From NCBI RefSeq assembly GCF_022662575.1, contig NZ_JALBFU010000001.1:816381-880380 (forward strand): DNA of 64,000 nucleotides. The letters are read 5' to 3'. The first letter of the stretch is position 1; every line of letters begins with the position of its first letter. The DNA is from Luteimonas aquatica (GTDB lineage Bacteria; Pseudomonadota; Gammaproteobacteria; Xanthomonadales; Xanthomonadaceae). Below are positions 1 through 9,277 of this stretch, piece after piece. Under the pieces are notes generated by a model. The model made no database searches, had not been told where the DNA came from, and worked only from the letters and a program-made list of their open reading frames with translations. Made by a program: the position numbers and the translations under genes.

Positions 1-1620
1 CGGCGCGGCGCGCTCGTCCCGGCGCGGCGACGGCTGGCCTTGGCGCAGCCAATCGCTGTAGCCGCCGACGTATTCGCCGATGCGACCGTCGCCTTCCATG
101 ACCAGGGTCGAGGTGACCACGTTGTCGAGGAAATCGCGGTCGTGGCTGACCAGCAGCAGCGTACCGGGATAGTCGGCCAGCAGGTCCTCCAGCAGTTCCA
201 GCGTCTCGGCGTCCAGGTCGTTGGTCGGCTCGTCCATCACCAGCAGGTTGGACGGCTGCGCGAACAGCTTGGCCAGCAGCAGGCGGTTGCGCTCGCCGCC
301 GGACAGGCGCGTGATCGGCGCCCGGGCGCGCTCCGGGGTGAACAGGAAGTCCTGCAGGTAGCCGATCACGTGCTTGCGCTTGCCGCCGATCTCGACGAAC
401 TCCAGGCCTTCGGCGACGTTCTCGAGCGCGTTCCAGTCCTCGCGCAGCGTGGTGCGGTACTGGTCGAAATACGCCGCCTGCAACTGCGAGCCGATGCGCA
501 CCTCGCCGGACTGCGGCGCCAGCTGCCCGAGCAGCAGCTTCAGCAGCGTGGTCTTGCCGCTGCCGTTGGGGCCGATCAGGCCGATGCGGTCGCCGCGCAG
601 CACGGTGGTGGAGAACTGCCGCGCCAGCACGGCATCGCCCCAGGCGAAATCCACCGCGCGCGCCTCGATCACCTTCTTGCCCGAGCTGCCCGCCTGCGCC
701 GCCTCCATGCGCACGTTGCCGGCGAGCTCGCGGCGCTGCGCGCGCTCCACGCGCATCGCCTTGAGCCGGCGCACGCGCCCCTCGTCGCGGGTGCGCCGCG
801 CCTTGATGCCCTGGCGGATCCAGGCCTCCTCCTGCGCCAGCAGCTTGTCGAAGCGCGCCTGTTCCTGCGCTTCGGCATTGAGCCGCTCCTCGCGACGGCG
901 CAGGTAGTTCTCCCAGTCCCCCGGCCAGCTCGTCACCTGGCCGCGGTCGATCTCGACGATGCGCGTGGCCAGCGCGCGCAGGAAGCGGCGGTCGTGGGTG
1001 ACGAACACCAGCGCGCCCGGCCAGCCCTTCAGGAAGCCTTCCAGCCAGTCGATCGCGGCGATGTCGAGATGGTTGGTGGGCTCGTCCAGCAGCAGCAGGT
1101 CCGGCGCCGACACCAGGGCGCGCGCCAGCAGCACGCGGCGCTTCATGCCGCCGGACAGGCGCTGGAAGACGGCCTCGCCGTCGAGCCCGAGCCTGGACAG
1201 GGTTTCCGACACGCGCTGGTCCAGGCCCCAGCCGCCGGCCGCCTCGATGCGCGCCTGGACGGCGGCGAGCGCGACGGTATCGACCGGGGCCCCGGCTTCG
1301 GGATGAACCAGGTGGTGGTACTGCGCCAGCGCCGCGCCGAGGTCTCCCAGGCCGTCGGCGACCACGTCGAACACGGAACCCGCGGCGCCGGCCGGCACTT
1401 CCTGTTCCAGCCGCGCCACGCGCACCCCGCCCTCCAGCAGGATGCGGCCGCCGTCGGGCTTGAGTTCGCCGGCCAGCAGGCGCAGCAGGGTGGACTTGCC
1501 GGCGCCGTTGCGGCCGATCAGGGCGATGCGCTCGCCGGCCTCGATGGACAGGTCGACGCGCTCGAGCAGGAGCGGGCCGCCGACGCTGTAGTCGACGGCG
1601 TTCAGTGTGATCAGGGACAT
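1..1620 (-). CDS. uup: ABC-F family ATPase Uup (3' end outside window)
   Basis: Soluble ABC-F protein with two ATP-binding cassettes and no membrane segment. In E. coli Uup acts on structured DNA/ribosome-associated processes and suppresses transposon precise excision. The reading frame is open from ATG at 1620 to the window edge (540 codons). It shows Walker A GRNGAGKST near residue 37, the signature LSGG and LLLDEPTNHLD in the first domain, and GPNGSGKTT, LSGGERNR and VMDEPTNDLD in the second. A linker rich in Arg/Glu separates them. The C-terminal coiled-coil expected in Uup (E. coli protein is about 635 aa) lies beyond position 1. The start has no Shine-Dalgarno sequence; a TAAACT hexamer lies 6 nt upstream, so the mRNA may be leaderless. 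Other ABC-F members (EttA, Ybit) are less likely because of the overall sequence feel and length; subfamily assignment is from memory. Confidence 0.9.
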   Translation of the reverse strand, partial: MSLITLNAVDYSVGGPLLLERVDLSIEAGERIALIGRNGAGKSTLLRLLAGELKPDGGRILLEGGVRVARLEQEVPAGAAGSVFDVVADGLGDLGAALAQYHHLVHPEAGAPVDTVALAAVQARIEAAGGWGLDQRVSETLSRLGLDGEAVFQRLSGGMKRRVLLARALVSAPDLLLLDEPTNHLDIAAIDWLEGFLKGWPGALVFVTHDRRFLRALATRIVEIDRGQVTSWPGDWENYLRRREERLNAEAQEQARFDKLLAQEEAWIRQGIKARRTRDEGRVRRLKAMRVERAQRRELAGNVRMEAAQAGSSGKKVIEARAVDFAWGDAVLARQFSTTVLRGDRIGLIGPNGSGKTTLLKLLLGQLAPQSGEVRIGSQLQAAYFDQYRTTLREDWNALENVAEGLEFVEIGGKRKHVIGYLQDFLFTPERARAPITRLSGGERNRLLLAKLFAQPSNLLVMDEPTNDLDAETLELLEDLLADYPGTLLLVSHDRDFLDNVVTSTLVMEGDGRIGEYVGGYSDWLRQGQPSPRRDERAAP

Positions 1621-1705
1621 GCCATTAGTTTACCGGTCCGCTACTAGGCGGCGGCGCGGCGCGGCAGTACATTCGCAGCCCCGACCCACCCGCAGGAGAC
1701 CCGCC

Positions 1706-1807
1706 ATGGCCAAGGGCATGGACAAGCGCAAGGAAGAAAAGAAGAAGCCGGAGAAGACGCTGAAGGAAAAGCGCGCGGCGAAGAAGGACAAGAAAGCCGG
1801 CAAATAA
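1706..1807 (+). CDS. Tiny lysine-rich hypothetical protein (33 aa)
   Basis: Short protein, nearly half Lys/Glu/Arg, with no hydrophobic core; it begins MAKGMDKRKEEKKKPEK. A good ribosome binding site (AGGAG, 1694-1698, 7 nt before ATG) and a strong terminator whose stem begins inside the last codons support it as a real gene. It stands alone between divergent uup and the convergent selO transcript. The composition suggests a disordered nucleic-acid-associated or ribosome-associated peptide, but no function can be assigned. Similar short Lys-rich proteins are common in Xanthomonadaceae. Confidence 0.75.
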   Translation: MAKGMDKRKEEKKKPEKTLKEKRAAKKDKKAGK

Positions 1808-1822
1808 GCCGGCTTTCTTTTT
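1791..1822 (+). terminator. Rho-independent terminator overlapping the end of the lysine-rich gene
   Basis: An 11-bp perfect stem (1791-1801 with 1808-1818, core GCCGGC) encloses a 6-nt loop, AAATAA, and is followed by a T tract through 1822. The gene's TAA stop codon (1805-1807) is in the loop and the last four codons form the left arm, so terminator and coding sequence are one element. Confidence 0.9.
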
Positions 1823-1889
1823 GTGGGGATGGCGGCCCGTCCTCCGGCGCCGCTCTTCCGGGCCGCTTGGCCCGGATCGCTCTTGCGGA

Positions 1890-3467
1890 TCAGGAACTGC
1901 AGGACAGCATCGAGCATCCCGCCCGTGTCCGCGCCCAGTCCGGCCGCTTGCGCGCGAAGGCCTCGCGCCCCGGCTGCTCCTCGTAGGGCCGGCGCATCAC
2001 CTCCAGCCATTCGGCGATGCCGGCCTCGTCCCCCGCCTCGGCGCGGTCGATGGCCTGCTGCGCCAGGTAATTGCGCGGCACGTAGCACGGATTGGCCGCG
2101 TCCATGCGCGTCCGGCGCCGTGCGGAATCCAGCGCATCCTCGCCCAGGCGCGCGGCGTAGCGCCGCAGCCAGTCCTGGAACGCCGCCGCGGCCGCGTCGC
2201 GCTTGGACGGGTCGTAGAAGGCCTCGTCCAGCGGATCGAGCGACGGCGCCGCGGGCTCCAGCCGCGCCAACCGGCGGAAGAAGATCGTCATGTCGACCTC
2301 GGCCTCGTGCAGCAGCCGGTGCAGGTCGCGGATCAGTTCGACGTCCTCGTCGCGGCATTCGGCCAGGCCGAGCTTGCGCGCGGTGTTGTCGCGGTCGGCG
2401 GCGGTATAGGCGGCGGCGAAGCGGTCCAGTCCCGCCTGCAGCGGCTCGGTCGAGCCGAACAGCGGCGACAGCGCCTGCGCCAGGCGCATCAGGTTCCAGT
2501 GCGCGATCCTCGGCTGCCAGCCGAAGCGGTAGCGGCGGCCATGGGCGTCGGTGGTGTTCGGCGTCCAGTCCGGGTCGTAGTCGTCGATCCAGCCGTAGGG
2601 GCCGTAGTCGATGGTCAGGCCGAGGATCGACATGTTGTCGGTGTTCATCACCCCGTGCACGAACCCCACGCGCATCCAGTGCGCGACCATCGCCGCGGTG
2701 CGCTCGCAGACCTCGGCGAACCAGTCGCCGTAGCGGCTTTCGTCGGATCCGGCGCCGATTCCGCGCGCGGCCAGGTGGGGGAAATCGCGGCGCAGGGTGA
2801 AATCGGCCAGCTGTTTCAGCAGTGCCGCGTCGCCGCGCGAGAACGGCAGCTCGAAATGGCCGAAGCGGAGGAAGGACGGCGCGGCCCGGCACACGATCGC
2901 GCCCGGCTCGGGACGCGGATGGCCGTCGTAGAACATGTCCCGCTCCACCTGTTCGCCGCTGGCCACCAGCGACAGTGCGCGCGTGGTGGGCACGCCGAGG
3001 TGGTGCATCGCCTCGCTGCACAGGAATTCGCGGATCGAGGAACGCAGCACCGCGCGCCCGTCGGCGCTGCGCGAGTACGGCGTGGGCCCGGCGCCCTTGA
3101 GCTGCAGTTCCCAACGCGCGCCGTCGGCGGCCACCGCCTCGCCCAGCGAGATCGCGCGCCCGTCGCCGAGCTGCCCCGCCCAATGCCCGAACTGGTGGCC
3201 GCCGTAGTTGGCCGCGTAAGGCTGCATTCCGGGCTGCAGGGCGTTGCCGCCGAAGACGGCGGCGAAGTCGGGGCTCGCCAGGTCGTCCTCGTCGAAACCG
3301 AGCGCGGCCGCCATCTCGGCCGAATACGCGATCAGCCGCGGCGCCGCCACCGGCGTCGGATCGACGCGCGACCACAGCGCGCCGTGCACCTGGCGCACGC
3401 GCGGCCCGGACTCGGGATCGCCGGGCAACTCGCGGAGGAAGGCGTTATCGAAGCGGAGGGCGCGCAT
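1890..3467 (-). CDS. selO: Protein adenylyltransferase SelO (YdiU family)
   Basis: Pseudokinase-fold enzyme that transfers AMP from ATP to Ser/Thr/Tyr of target proteins; in E. coli it is linked to oxidative-stress responses. The 525-aa product has the family hallmarks: an N-terminal [15 protein letters not shown] start, [43 protein letters not shown] and [11 protein letters not shown]. It ends in SCSS, where the third-last Cys occupies the place of the selenocysteine of eukaryotic SelO. The ATG at 3467 fits the family N-terminus; a GTG at 3500 would add 11 atypical residues. The SD-like AGGGGG is unusually close to that ATG. The gene follows a GST on the same strand, 78 nt apart, so the two may share a stress transcript. 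Confidence 0.95.
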   Translation of the reverse strand: MRALRFDNAFLRELPGDPESGPRVRQVHGALWSRVDPTPVAAPRLIAYSAEMAAALGFDEDDLASPDFAAVFGGNALQPGMQPYAANYGGHQFGHWAGQLGDGRAISLGEAVAADGARWELQLKGAGPTPYSRSADGRAVLRSSIREFLCSEAMHHLGVPTTRALSLVASGEQVERDMFYDGHPRPEPGAIVCRAAPSFLRFGHFELPFSRGDAALLKQLADFTLRRDFPHLAARGIGAGSDESRYGDWFAEVCERTAAMVAHWMRVGFVHGVMNTDNMSILGLTIDYGPYGWIDDYDPDWTPNTTDAHGRRYRFGWQPRIAHWNLMRLAQALSPLFGSTEPLQAGLDRFAAAYTAADRDNTARKLGLAECRDEDVELIRDLHRLLHEAEVDMTIFFRRLARLEPAAPSLDPLDEAFYDPSKRDAAAAAFQDWLRRYAARLGEDALDSARRRTRMDAANPCYVPRNYLAQQAIDRAEAGDEAGIAEWLEVMRRPYEEQPGREAFARKRPDWARTRAGCSMLSCSS

Positions 3468-3545
3468 GCCCCCTACATGCCGTCGCCGCGGCGGCAACAC
3501 AAGCCCGGGAGGGCGCGATGCCGATCCCGAAGCGTCGCCAGCCGC

Positions 3546-4223
3546 TCAGGCCAACGCATAGGGCCCGCCCTGCTCCAGCGCCCGCCGATAGGCCGGACGG
3601 GCATGGATGCGCTCCAGGAACGCCGCCAGGTTCGGACGCGGCCGGTCGCGCGCGCGCGCCGCGGCGGCCTCGACCGGGAAGCTCATCTGGATATCGGCGG
3701 CGGTGAAGCGGTCGCCGGCGAACCAGGCGCGCCGGCCGAGTTCGTCCTCCATGTAGTCCAGGTGCAGCTTCAGCTGCGGGCCGACGAAGGCGGCCATCGC
3801 CTTGTCGGCGATGCCGCGCGCCACCGGCTTGGCGAAGAACGGCATCGGCGCGCCGCGGATGCGCGAGAACACCAGGCTCAGCAGCAGCGGCGGCATCGCC
3901 GAGCCTTCGGCGTAGTGCAGCCAGTAGCGGTAGCGCAGGCGCTCGTCCGCGTCCTGCGGTTGCGGCGGCGGCGAGAAGCGGTGCGCGGTGTCGTAGCGCT
4001 CGACCAGCGTCTCGATGATCGCCGCCGACTCGGCCAGCACCTTGCCGTCCACCTCCACCACCGGCGACTTCCCCAGCGGATGGATCGCGCGCAGCTCGGG
4101 CGGCGCCAGCATGGTCTTCGGATCGCGCTGGTAGCGGATCACCTCGTAGGGCAGTTCCAGTTCCTCCAGCAGCCACAGCACGCGCTGCGAGCGGGAGTTG
4201 TTGAGGTGGTGGACCTGGATCAT
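3546..4223 (-). CDS. Glutathione S-transferase family protein
   Basis: Cytosolic GST fold. The N-terminal thioredoxin-like domain (about residues 1-80) starts MIQVHHLNNSRSQRVLWLLEEL with the Ser that activates glutathione in many bacterial GSTs, then the cis-Pro region GKSPVVEVDG and ESAAIIETL, which bind glutathione. The C-terminal helical domain (about 90-220) carries the N-capping motif FTAADIQMSFP. At 225 aa it is of normal length. ATG 4223 is preceded by GAGGG with 5-nt spacing; a longer reading from 4250 is less likely. It lies directly upstream of selO. The substrate is not predictable; the overall look is of the YfcF/Gst3-like group. Confidence 0.9.
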   Translation of the reverse strand: MIQVHHLNNSRSQRVLWLLEELELPYEVIRYQRDPKTMLAPPELRAIHPLGKSPVVEVDGKVLAESAAIIETLVERYDTAHRFSPPPQPQDADERLRYRYWLHYAEGSAMPPLLLSLVFSRIRGAPMPFFAKPVARGIADKAMAAFVGPQLKLHLDYMEDELGRRAWFAGDRFTAADIQMSFPVEAAAARARDRPRPNLAAFLERIHARPAYRRALEQGGPYALA

Positions 4224-4450
4224 GGCTGCCCTCGCGGTCGGAGCCGGCATGGTAGCGGGCCAGGGCGGCGCAATGGGACGACGCGGATCGCCCGCGGCGG
4301 CGCTCTTGCCGCCCGGAACGGGCCGGGCGCGCGGTCGCGAGGGCCCGGCGCACGCGTCCCGGCGCGGACACTGACGCCATACTCAGGTACCGGCGCGTAA
4401 ACTGTGGGCTTCGCCGGCGCGGACCGGCATCATCACCGGACAACCACGAC

Positions 4451-6313
<1,863 letters not shown>

Positions 6314-6340
6314 CCTTCCGGACCGGGTGCGCGGCAAGGC

Positions 6341-6346
6341 TAGAAT
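6341..6346 (+). promoter_or_regulatory. -10 box TAGAAT, 6 nt before the next ATG
   Basis: TAGAAT matches five of six bases of the sigma-70 -10 consensus and ends exactly 6 nt before the ATG at 6353, which would place the transcript start on the A of the start codon. There is no SD sequence in between and no clear -35 box. Confidence 0.5.
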
Positions 6347-6352
6347 CGGCCG

Positions 6353-7108
6353 ATGTCCCGACTCCTGGTCTTCCAACACGTCGCCGCCGAGCCGCTCGGC
6401 ACGCTCGACCCGCTGATCCGCGGCCGCGGCCACCGCATCCGCTTCGCCAATTTCGAACGCGAGCCGGACGCGCAGCCGACCATCGAGCGCTACCGCGGCC
6501 TGATCGTGCTGGGCGGACCGATGAACGTCGAGGACCGGGCGCTGCGCCCGCACCTGATGACCGAGCTGCGCGCCATCGAGCGCATGCTCGCGCTGGGCCG
6601 CCCGGTGCTGGGCATCTGCCTGGGCGCGCAACTGCTGGCGCACGTGCTCGGCGCGCCGGTGTGCCGGCAGGCGAGGCCGGAGATCGGCTGGTACCAGCTG
6701 CGCACCACCGCCGCCGGACGCGCCGATCCGGTGCTGTCCCCGCTGGGCGAGCAAGCGCCGGTGTTCCAATGGCACGCCTGCCGCTTCGAGGTGCCCGACA
6801 GCGCGGTGCACCTGGCCGCCACCGAGCATTGCCCGCCGCAGGCCTTCCGCTGGGGCGAGCACGCCTACGGCTTCCAGTTCCACTTGGAGATGGACCAGCC
6901 GCTGATCGAGCGCTGGCTGGCCACGCCCGCCTATCGCGACGAACTGGCGGCCTCGGGCCTGCCGCACGACGCCGAGGCGATCCGCGCCCAGACCCGCGCG
7001 CACATCGCGGCGATGCAGCTGCAGGCCGATCGCGTGTTCAACAATTTCCTCGATCTCGTCGGACGTCCGCAGAAGCGCTACACCCTGCCCTCGCGCGAGT
7101 TCGCCTGA
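6353..7108 (+). CDS. Class I glutamine amidotransferase (GMP-synthase-like, stand-alone)
   Basis: A 251-aa protein with the triad-type glutaminase fold: nucleophile Cys89 in GICLGAQ, and His177/Glu179 in FQFHLEM. LGGPMNVED forms the family's oxyanion strand. It hydrolyses glutamine or acts on gamma-glutamyl compounds; stand-alone members resemble the GMP synthase glutaminase domain (YbbW/YfeJ-like) and often have unknown partners. No synthetase domain is adjacent. It is 39 nt downstream of deaD but has its own -10 box and appears leaderless. The true substrate is unknown; a gamma-glutamyl hydrolase acting on detoxification adducts is possible. Confidence 0.85.
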   Translation: MSRLLVFQHVAAEPLGTLDPLIRGRGHRIRFANFEREPDAQPTIERYRGLIVLGGPMNVEDRALRPHLMTELRAIERMLALGRPVLGICLGAQLLAHVLGAPVCRQARPEIGWYQLRTTAAGRADPVLSPLGEQAPVFQWHACRFEVPDSAVHLAATEHCPPQAFRWGEHAYGFQFHLEMDQPLIERWLATPAYRDELAASGLPHDAEAIRAQTRAHIAAMQLQADRVFNNFLDLVGRPQKRYTLPSREFA

Positions 7109-7153
7109 TCCCTTCGTGCAAGGTCGCCTGCGCCGGATGCGTCCGCCTGCGCG

Positions 7154-7321
7154 TCAGGCGGCGAACAGCTCCATCAGCGGCGGCCAGCCGACCAGCGGCG
7201 CCACGACCCAGTAGGCGGCGGCGATCACCACGCCCCACATGGCCACTTTCAGCAGGAAACTGACCACCTTGAAGGCCAGGTAGAGTCCCACGATCAGGAC
7301 GAGTACGCCGACCCAGCTCAT
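7154..7321 (-). CDS. Small membrane protein (55 aa)
   Basis: The reading frame starts ATG AGC TGG GTC at 7321 and stops with TGA at 7154-7156. It encodes MSWVGVLVLIVGLYLAFK followed by a second hydrophobic stretch (about residues 19-46), so two transmembrane helices, or one long hairpin, are likely. It starts 22 nt after the stop of trhO on the same strand and is probably cotranscribed with it. SD is weak (GGA). The gene is easy to miss because of its length. Function unknown. Confidence 0.7.
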   Translation of the reverse strand: MSWVGVLVLIVGLYLAFKVVSFLLKVAMWGVVIAAAYWVVAPLVGWPPLMELFAA

Positions 7322-7343
7322 GATGTCCAATCCGGTATCCGAT

Positions 7344-8105
7344 TCATGCCTGCCCGTTCTCCCTTGCCGCCATCGTAGCGCACAGCGGCCGCAGCTCGGG
7401 ATCCAGGGCGACGCGCTCGTCGAACACGAAGCAGCGGCCGTCGTAGCCGTAGCCGCCCACCTCCTCGAAATAGCCGAGGATGCCGCCGTCGAGCTGCAGC
7501 ACGTTGTCCATGCCCTCTGCGCGCATCCACAGCGCCGCCTTCTCGCAGCGCACGCCGCCGGTGCAGAAGCTCACCACGGTGGCGTCGGCGAGCGCCGGGC
7601 GATGCGGCGCCAGCGCTTCCGGCAGGTCGGTGAAATTGTCGATCGGCAGCGCGAGCGCGCCGGCGAAGCTGCCGTGGCCGACCTCCTCGCGGTTGCGCGT
7701 GTCCAGCAGCACCAGGCGCCGGCCGTCGTCGTCGCGGCCCTGGGCGATCCAGCGCGCCAGATCGCGCGGCGCCACCGCCGGCGCCCGGCCTGCCAGGGGC
7801 GAGGCGCCGTCGCGGCGGAAAGCGATGATCTCCGGCTTCACCTTCACCTTCAGCCGCGCGAACGGCTGCGCGGCGCTGCGGCTGTATTTCACGCGTAGTC
7901 CGGCGAAGCGCGCGTCCATGCGCAGCGCCCGCAGGAAGTCGGCGATCGCGTCGTCCTCCCCGGCGAGGAACAGGTTGAGGCCCTCCGGCGCGACCAGCAC
8001 GGTGCCCAGCAGGCCGTTGCGCCGCGCCGACGCGGACAGCGTGGCGGCCAGCGACTCCGGGGAATCGACCTCGACGAAGTGGTAGACGGCGATATTGGTG
8101 ACCAT
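7344..8105 (-). CDS. trhO: tRNA uridine(34) hydroxylase TrhO (rhodanese family, YceA)
   Basis: Oxygen-dependent enzyme making 5-hydroxyuridine at position 34 of several tRNAs, the first step to cmo5U/mcmo5U. The 253-aa product has the N-terminal acylphosphatase-like domain (VYHFVEV, GTVLVAPEGLN) and a rhodanese domain (about 110-215) with the active-site loop CTGGVRCEKA (Cys181, Cys187). C-terminal GGYGYDGRCFVFDERV is typical of the family. Divergent from the ArsR gene at 8177, with 71 nt between; that interval contains the ArsR operator and promoter. A small membrane-protein gene follows. Confidence 0.93.
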   Translation of the reverse strand: MVTNIAVYHFVEVDSPESLAATLSASARRNGLLGTVLVAPEGLNLFLAGEDDAIADFLRALRMDARFAGLRVKYSRSAAQPFARLKVKVKPEIIAFRRDGASPLAGRAPAVAPRDLARWIAQGRDDDGRRLVLLDTRNREEVGHGSFAGALALPIDNFTDLPEALAPHRPALADATVVSFCTGGVRCEKAALWMRAEGMDNVLQLDGGILGYFEEVGGYGYDGRCFVFDERVALDPELRPLCATMAARENGQA

Positions 8106-8141
8106 GCGCGCATTCTACGGCGTCGATATTTTACCGAACGG

Positions 8142-8169
8142 TTGACATTCATCCGGTTGCGGGTATATT
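8142..8169 (+). promoter_or_regulatory. Sigma-70 promoter of the ArsR/AHSA1 operon
   Basis: TTGACA (8142-8147, perfect -35) and TATATT (8164-8169, -10) are 16 nt apart. The predicted transcript start at 8176-8177 coincides with the ATG at 8177, so the transcript is probably leaderless. GGTTGA (8140-8145) and TCAACC (8169-8174) form an inverted repeat around the promoter core. Confidence 0.75.
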
Positions 8170-8186
8170 CAACCATATGGATGAAT
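8167..8186 (+). promoter_or_regulatory. 20-bp palindrome over the start codon; candidate ArsR operator
   Basis: ATTCAACCAT/ATGGATGAAT, centred on ATAT at 8175-8178, is symmetric except for one base pair. It overlaps the -10 box, the predicted transcription start and the first codons of the ArsR gene. A further ATTCATCC copy (8147-8154) is the exact inverse of GGATGAAT (8179-8186). Confidence 0.7.
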
Positions 8187-8590
8187 ATCAGCCCTCCCGC
8201 CCCGCCGCCGACGCCGTCCTGGACGAGGTCTTCGCCGCCCTGTCCGACCGTACCCGCCGCGAGATGCTGGCCCGCCTGAGCCGCGGCCAGTGCAGCGTCG
8301 GCGAGCTCGCCGCACCGTTCTCGATGTCGCTGGCGGCCGCGTCCAAGCACATCCGCGTGCTGGAGGACGCCGGGCTGGTGCGCCGCGAAGTGCTGGGCCG
8401 CACGCACCGCGTGCGCCTGCACGCGCAGCCCCTGCACGCGGGCATGGAATGGATCCGCCACTACGAACGCTTCTGGCATGGGCGCCTGGACGCCCTGGAA
8501 GCGCTGCTGCGCGCCGAGGACGCCGCCGCGCCCACCCGCGCATCCAAGCCGCGATCGCCCGACCCCGCGAAGAAGAAGAAACGACGATGA
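8177..8590 (+). CDS. ArsR-family transcriptional regulator
   Basis: A 137-aa winged-helix repressor: FAALSDRTRREMLARLSRGQCSVGELAAPFSMSLAAASKHIRVLEDAGLV is the ArsR helix-turn-helix (about residues 18-68), followed by the wing VRREVLGRTHRVRL. There are no Cys metal-binding pairs, so this is not a metal sensor but the type that is paired with an AHSA1/SRPBCC gene, as here. The tail is Lys/Arg-rich (PAKKKKRR). A palindrome across its own start codon suggests tight autorepression, and the mRNA appears leaderless. Expressed together with the next gene. Confidence 0.9.
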   Translation: MDEYQPSRPAADAVLDEVFAALSDRTRREMLARLSRGQCSVGELAAPFSMSLAAASKHIRVLEDAGLVRREVLGRTHRVRLHAQPLHAGMEWIRHYERFWHGRLDALEALLRAEDAAAPTRASKPRSPDPAKKKKRR

Positions 8591-8667
8591 ATGGCCGCCT
8601 CGCCTCCTCGCGTCCCTACCCGAGCCACGTGCTCCCGCATCCGCTGCCCACCACCAAGGATTTCCGC

Positions 8668-9222
8668 ATGAACGCTGATTTCGACCGCAACGCAGCCGTC
8701 CGCACCGCCCCCGACGCCGTGCGCATCGAGCGCACCCTGCCCGGCCCCATCGAACGCGTCTGGGCCTACCTGACCGAGGACGAGAAGCTCGGCCAGTGGC
8801 TCGCCTCCGGCATCATCGAGCCGCGCGTGGGCGGCAAGGTCGAACTGCTGTTCCTGCATTCGCGCCTGTCCGACGAGCCCGGCCCCGCGCCGGCGCGCTA
8901 CGCCGACATGGAACCGAACGGCTATCGCCACCGCTCCCGCGTCACCGCCTGGGATCCGCCGCGCGTGCTCGCCTACACCTGGGGCGAGCAGGACGACGCT
9001 TCCGAAGTGCGTTTCGAATTGAACGAGCGCGGCGACGACGTGCTGCTCACGGTGACGCATGCCCGCCTGCCGAACCATGGCGAGCTGGTCGGCGTGTCCG
9101 GCGGCTGGCACGCGCACCTGGACGTGCTCGCCGATCGCCTGCACGGACGCGCGCCGCCGAACTTCTGGAAGCGGCACGCGCCGCTGGACGCCGAGTACCA
9201 GAAGCGCTTCGCTGCCGGTTGA
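8668..9222 (+). CDS. SRPBCC (AHSA1-type) family protein
   Basis: A START-like hydrophobic-ligand-binding fold. The 184-aa product has the typical AHSA1 order: VRIERTLPGPIERVWAYLTEDEKLGQWLASG, then GGKVELLF, PRVLAYTWGE, VRFELNERGDDVLLTVTHARLP and GGWHAHLDVLADRL. ATG 8668 has AAGGA 7 nt upstream. An in-frame ATG at 8587 overlaps the ArsR stop (ATGA), so a coupled, N-terminally extended form is an alternative. ArsR-AHSA1 pairs are widespread and respond to unknown organic compounds. The ligand is not predictable. Confidence 0.88.
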   Translation: MNADFDRNAAVRTAPDAVRIERTLPGPIERVWAYLTEDEKLGQWLASGIIEPRVGGKVELLFLHSRLSDEPGPAPARYADMEPNGYRHRSRVTAWDPPRVLAYTWGEQDDASEVRFELNERGDDVLLTVTHARLPNHGELVGVSGGWHAHLDVLADRLHGRAPPNFWKRHAPLDAEYQKRFAAG

Positions 9223-9237
9223 TATCCATCCCTGCAT

Positions 9238-9266
9238 CGGCGTCCGCGACGCATGCGCGGACGCCG
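9238..9266. terminator. GC-rich hairpin between convergent genes
   Basis: An 11-bp perfect stem (9238-9248 with 9256-9266) with loop ACGCATG lies between the end of the SRPBCC gene and the end of the MFS gene on the other strand. No T tract follows on either strand, so it may be a weak two-way terminator or an mRNA 3' end stabiliser. Confidence 0.55.
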
Positions 9267-9277
9267 GCGCAGCGCGG

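Noticed and set aside
40-1647. Long open frames opposite uup, selO, deaD, the TonB receptors and other genes (for example 40-1647, 1821-4400, 4433-7003, 8973-11903, 33010-36189, 35601-38975 and 60472-63111).
   Set aside because: They run through well-recognised genes on the other strand, are rich in Arg/Ala/Gly/Pro/His with no family resemblance, and arise because stop codons are rare at 70% G+C.
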